Shown here piece by piece: positions 53,618 to 56,714 of a stretch of DNA of 56,714 nt. Below the pieces are notes generated by a model. It searched no databases, was not told the DNA's origin, and saw only the letters and a program-made list of their open reading frames with translations. The stretch's first letter is position 1. Each line of letters begins with the position of its first letter. The position numbers were made by a program, and so were the translations under genes. Origin of the DNA: Streptomyces oceani (GTDB lineage: Bacteria; Actinomycetota; Actinomycetes; Streptomycetales; Streptomycetaceae); the NCBI RefSeq assembly GCF_001751245.1, contig NZ_LJGU01000114.1, positions 324,828 to 381,541 on the forward strand. The letters are read 5' to 3'.

Positions 53618-56152
53618 TCAGCCGGCGTCGGTGCCGCTGTCCGTGCCGGTCAGATGCTCCGGGCGTACGGGCACCCGGGGCAGGTCGAGTCCGGTCGCCT
53701 GCCGGATCGCGGCGAGTACCGCGGGGGTGGACGACAGGGTGGGTGCCTCGCCGGCACCCCGCAGGCCGTACGGAGCGTGCTCGTCGGCGAGTTCGAGCAC
53801 GTCCACCGGGATCGTCGGGGTGTCCAGGATGGTCGGGATCAGATAGTCGGTGAAGGACGGGTTCCGGACCTTCGAGTCCGGGTCCACGACGATCTCCTCC
53901 ATCACGGCCAGTCCGAGGCCCTGTGTGCTGCCGCCCTGGATCTGTCCGATCACCGCGTCCGGGTTGATCGCCTTGCCGACGTCCTGCGCGCAGGCCAGTT
54001 CGACGACCTTGACGAGACCGAGCGCGGTGTCCACCTCGACGACGGCGCGGTGCGCGGCGAAGGAGTACTGCACGTGGCCCTGGCCCTGGCCGGTGACCAG
54101 GTCGAAGGCCTCGGTGGGTCGATGCCGCCACTCGCTCTCGAGGTCGATCGTCTCGTCCTCGAGCACGTCCGCGAGCGAGGCCAGCGCCTCGCCCCCGTCC
54201 GTGACCACCTTGCCGCCCTCGAGCAGGAGTTCCGCCTGTGCCCAGGCCGGGTGGTACGTCCCGAAGCGGGCGCGACCCAGCTCCAGCACCCGCTCCCGTA
54301 CCAGCTCGCAGACGTGTTTGACCGCGCCACCGGTCACGTACGTCTGCCGGGAGGCGGAGGTGGAGCCGGCCGAACCGACCTGGGTGTCCGCGGGCTGGAT
54401 GCTGACCCGGGTGACGCCCAGCTCCGTACGGGCGATCTGGGCCTGGACGGTCACGCCGCCCTGTCCCACCTCGGCCATCGCGGTGTGCACGAGCGCGACC
54501 GGCTCGCCACCGATGACCTGGAGCTGGACCCGCGCCGTGGAGTAGTCGTCGAAGCCCTCGGAGAAGCCGACGTTCTTGATGCCGACGGCGTAGCCGACAC
54601 CGCGCACCACGTCCTCGCCGTGCGTGGTGTTGGAGAGTCCGCCGGGCAGGGCGCGTACGTCCACCGCCGTGCCGGGGGACGCGCCGCCGGTGGGCTCGGC
54701 GCTCTCCCACTGCCGCTCCGGCGGCATGGGCATGGCCCGCACCCGGCGCAGGATCTCCGCGACCGGCGCCGGTGCGTCCACCCGCTGCCCGGTGGGCAGC
54801 ACGCTGCCCTGCGACATGGCGTTGCGCTGTCGGAACTCCACCGGGTCCAGGCCGAGTTCGGCGGCGAGCTTGTCCATCTGCGCCTCGTAGGCGAAGCACG
54901 CCTGGACCGCGCCGAAGCCGCGCATGGCGCCGCAGGGTGGGTTGTTGGTGTAGAGCGCGAGCGCCTCGACGCGCACGTCGTCGATGACGTACGGGCCGGC
55001 GGCCAGCGAGGCGGCGTTGCCGACGACGGCCGGTGAGGACGAGGCGTAGGCACCGCCGTCCAGCACGATCCGGCAGGTCATGTGGGTGAGCCGGCCGTCC
55101 CGGGTGGCGCCGTGCTCGTAGTGCAGCCGGGCGGGGTGCCGGTGCACATGGCCGAAGAAGGACTCGAAGCGGTTGTAGACGATCTTCACCGGGCGGCCGG
55201 TGCGCAGCGCCAGCAGACAGGCGTGGATCTGCATGGACAGGTCCTCGCGCCCGCCGAACGCCCCGCCGACACCGGAGAGGGTCATCCGCACCCGGTCCTC
55301 GGGCAGTCCCAGTACCGGGGCGATCTGCCGCAGGTCGGCGTGCAGCCACTGGGTGGCGACGTACAGGTCCACGCCGCCGTCCTCGGACGGCACGGCCAGC
55401 CCGGACTCCGGGCCGAGGAAAGCCTGGTCCTGCATGCCGACCTCGTAGTCACCGCTGACGATCACGTCCGCCCGGTCCCGCCCGGCCGCCACGTCGCCGC
55501 GCACGATGGGCTGGCGGTGCACGATGTTCGGGTGCGGGACGTGCTCCGCGTGGTGGTCGGCGCGGCCGGGATGCAGCAACGGGGCGTCCTGGGCGGTCGC
55601 GGACTCCTCGTCGTGGACGACGGGCAGCACGGCGTACTCCACCCGGATCTTGGCGGCGGCCCGGCGCGCGGTCTCCGGGTGGTCGGCCGCGACCAGGGCT
55701 ACCGGCTCGCCGTGGTGCCGCACCCGGTCGTTCGCCAGGACGGGGGTGTCCTGCATCTCCAGGCCGTAGTGGGTGGTGTCGCTCGGCAGGTCGGCGTGGG
55801 TAAGCACGGTGTGCACGCCGGCCTGGCGCAGCGCCTCGGAGACGTCGATCGAGACGATCTCGGCGTGCGCGTGCGGGCTGCGCAGTGTGTAGCCCCAGAT
55901 CATGTCCTCGTGCCACATGTCCGAGGCGTACGCGAACTCGCCGGTCACCTTGAGGGTGCCGTCCGGGCGCAGGGTCGACTCGCCGATGCCGCCGCGGGTG
56001 GCGCTGCCCTGCTCCAAGCTGGTGGGGACCCGGCTCGGGGCGGTCTGCGCACGCGGGGGCGTGCCGGCGGGTGCTGGGCGTGCGGCGCCTTCCGGGGCAC
56101 GGTTCTCGGTCGTACGGGGTTCGGCGCCACGGGGTTCGGCGTGGGGAGTCAC
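53618..56152 (-). CDS. xdhB: xanthine dehydrogenase molybdopterin subunit
   Basis: The catalytic subunit that hydroxylates hypoxanthine and xanthine to urate. The 844-residue protein has a disordered Pro/Ala-rich N terminus (about residues 1-50), then the hammerhead LKVTGEFAYASDMW, the Mo-cofactor segments GGAFGGREDLSMQ and GAMRGFGAVQACFAYEAQMD, and the catalytic Glu at about 802 in GLRGAGEAPTLSS. The ATG overlaps the small-subunit stop (ATGA). It feeds urate to uricase, encoded 40 kb away at the other side of the window. Expected partners are the small subunit upstream and an FAD subunit beyond the edge. Confidence 0.93.
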   Translation of the reverse strand: MTPHAEPRGAEPRTTENRAPEGAARPAPAGTPPRAQTAPSRVPTSLEQGSATRGGIGESTLRPDGTLKVTGEFAYASDMWHEDMIWGYTLRSPHAHAEIVSIDVSEALRQAGVHTVLTHADLPSDTTHYGLEMQDTPVLANDRVRHHGEPVALVAADHPETARRAAAKIRVEYAVLPVVHDEESATAQDAPLLHPGRADHHAEHVPHPNIVHRQPIVRGDVAAGRDRADVIVSGDYEVGMQDQAFLGPESGLAVPSEDGGVDLYVATQWLHADLRQIAPVLGLPEDRVRMTLSGVGGAFGGREDLSMQIHACLLALRTGRPVKIVYNRFESFFGHVHRHPARLHYEHGATRDGRLTHMTCRIVLDGGAYASSSPAVVGNAASLAAGPYVIDDVRVEALALYTNNPPCGAMRGFGAVQACFAYEAQMDKLAAELGLDPVEFRQRNAMSQGSVLPTGQRVDAPAPVAEILRRVRAMPMPPERQWESAEPTGGASPGTAVDVRALPGGLSNTTHGEDVVRGVGYAVGIKNVGFSEGFDDYSTARVQLQVIGGEPVALVHTAMAEVGQGGVTVQAQIARTELGVTRVSIQPADTQVGSAGSTSASRQTYVTGGAVKHVCELVRERVLELGRARFGTYHPAWAQAELLLEGGKVVTDGGEALASLADVLEDETIDLESEWRHRPTEAFDLVTGQGQGHVQYSFAAHRAVVEVDTALGLVKVVELACAQDVGKAINPDAVIGQIQGGSTQGLGLAVMEEIVVDPDSKVRNPSFTDYLIPTILDTPTIPVDVLELADEHAPYGLRGAGEAPTLSSTPAVLAAIRQATGLDLPRVPVRPEHLTGTDSGTDAG

Positions 56153-56714
56153 TTCCGCACCTCCCCCGTCGCCGAGGGGTCCTCGCTACGGGCGGCGGCC
56201 AGCCGGACCGCGTCGAGGATCTTCTCGTAGCCGGTGCAGCGGCAGAGGTTGCCGGAGAGCGCCTCACGGATGTCGGCGTCCGAGGGCTGCGGGGTGCGTT
56301 CGATCAGTTCGTCGGCGGCGACGAGCAGGCCAGGGGTGCAGAAGCCGCACTGCACGGCTCCGGCGTCGATGAACGCCTGCTGTACGGGCGCCAGTTCGGC
56401 ACCGTCCGGCTGCTCCCCGGGGGCTGGCCGGGCCTGCCAGCGACGGGCCGCGTCCAGCGAGGTGCCCGCCGGCCCGGCTTCCGCCGAGGCGGACTCCCAG
56501 GCGGCGCCCGGGGCGGCTCCCCGATCGGCCGCCGCGGTGCCCGCCGCCCGTTGGTTGGCGTAATCGGCGAGGCCCTCGACGGTGACGACCTCGCGGCCTT
56601 CCACCTGGCCGGCCGCCACCAGGCAGGCGCAAACCGGCTCGCCGTCCAACCGAACCGTGCAGGAGCCGCATTCGCCCTGCTCACAGGCGTTCTTTGAGCC
56701 GGGCAGGCCGAGCC
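56149..56714 (-). CDS. xdhA: xanthine dehydrogenase [2Fe-2S] subunit, 5' end cut by the window
   Basis: The frame is open to the window edge, so the N terminus is missing. Visible clusters are NACEQGECGSCTVRLDG near the edge, and VQCGFCTPGLLV with NLCRCTGYEKILDAVRL nearer the C terminus. Between them sits an Ala/Gly-rich insert of roughly 50 residues (after VEGLADYANQRA up to AELAPVQQAF) that most small subunits lack; it should form a flexible linker between the two domains. It overlaps the catalytic subunit start by four bases. Confidence 0.92.
   Translation of the reverse strand, partial: LGLPGSKNACEQGECGSCTVRLDGEPVCACLVAAGQVEGREVVTVEGLADYANQRAAGTAAADRGAAPGAAWESASAEAGPAGTSLDAARRWQARPAPGEQPDGAELAPVQQAFIDAGAVQCGFCTPGLLVAADELIERTPQPSDADIREALSGNLCRCTGYEKILDAVRLAAARSEDPSATGEVRK

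Overview
The window looks like a chromosomal segment of a Streptomyces or a close actinomycete. It is very GC-rich, uses GTG and TTG starts freely, and carries Streptomyces-type families: PAS/GAF/PP2C phosphatase, HelR, Rox, and an actinobacterial c-di-AMP riboswitch ahead of a LysM lytic transglycosylase. No CRISPR array, tRNA, rRNA, prophage or insertion sequence was recognised.

Region by region. 1-2310: the tail of a MobA/MocA-like molybdenum-cofactor nucleotidyltransferase, then malate synthase. 2538-6246: a PAS-GAF-PP2C-ATPase regulator and a Tat-exported sulfatase. 6491-12125 (minus): a purine catabolic run of OHCU decarboxylase, HIU hydrolase, uricase, 8-oxoguanine deaminase and an NCS2 permease split by a one-base frameshift. 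12672-24362 (plus): a complete aerobic nicotinate degradation cluster in one orientation: NicX, NicC, an MFS transporter, a three-subunit Mo/FAD/2Fe-2S hydroxylase, CoxG, NicF, NicD, a MarR regulator and NicE. 24707-25341: a small overlapping gene pair. 25891-31219: an IclR regulator divergent from a PLP enzyme / N-acyl-D-amino-acid deacylase / Na+ symporter operon. 31298-38125: a DauR-like HTH protein and a thiamine-binding protein, divergent from the glyoxylate-salvage genes hyi, glxR and gcl, then catalase. 38308-50225: a zinc-ribbon/nuclease-fold protein, acyl-CoA synthetase, EEP hydrolase, rifampicin monooxygenase with its rifamycin-associated element, YCII protein, LysM transglycosylase, HelR and an orphan EctA-like acetyltransferase. 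50562-56714 (minus): XdhC, an AzgA-type purine permease and the large and small xanthine dehydrogenase subunits (the latter cut by the window edge).

How the genes fit together. Xanthine dehydrogenase, uricase, HIU hydrolase and OHCU decarboxylase carry purines towards allantoin. Glyoxylate from allantoin would enter malate synthase or Gcl-GlxR-Hyi, and catalase would remove uricase peroxide. The nic genes would take nicotinate to fumarate. Both molybdo-hydroxylases need the cofactor-maturation genes at the window edges. Two palindromic operators shared by purine and glyoxylate promoters, and a third motif repeated within the nic cluster, suggest separate regulatory circuits. The nic cluster and the D-amino-acid-type operon together look like an island placed inside an otherwise continuous purine/glyoxylate locus.
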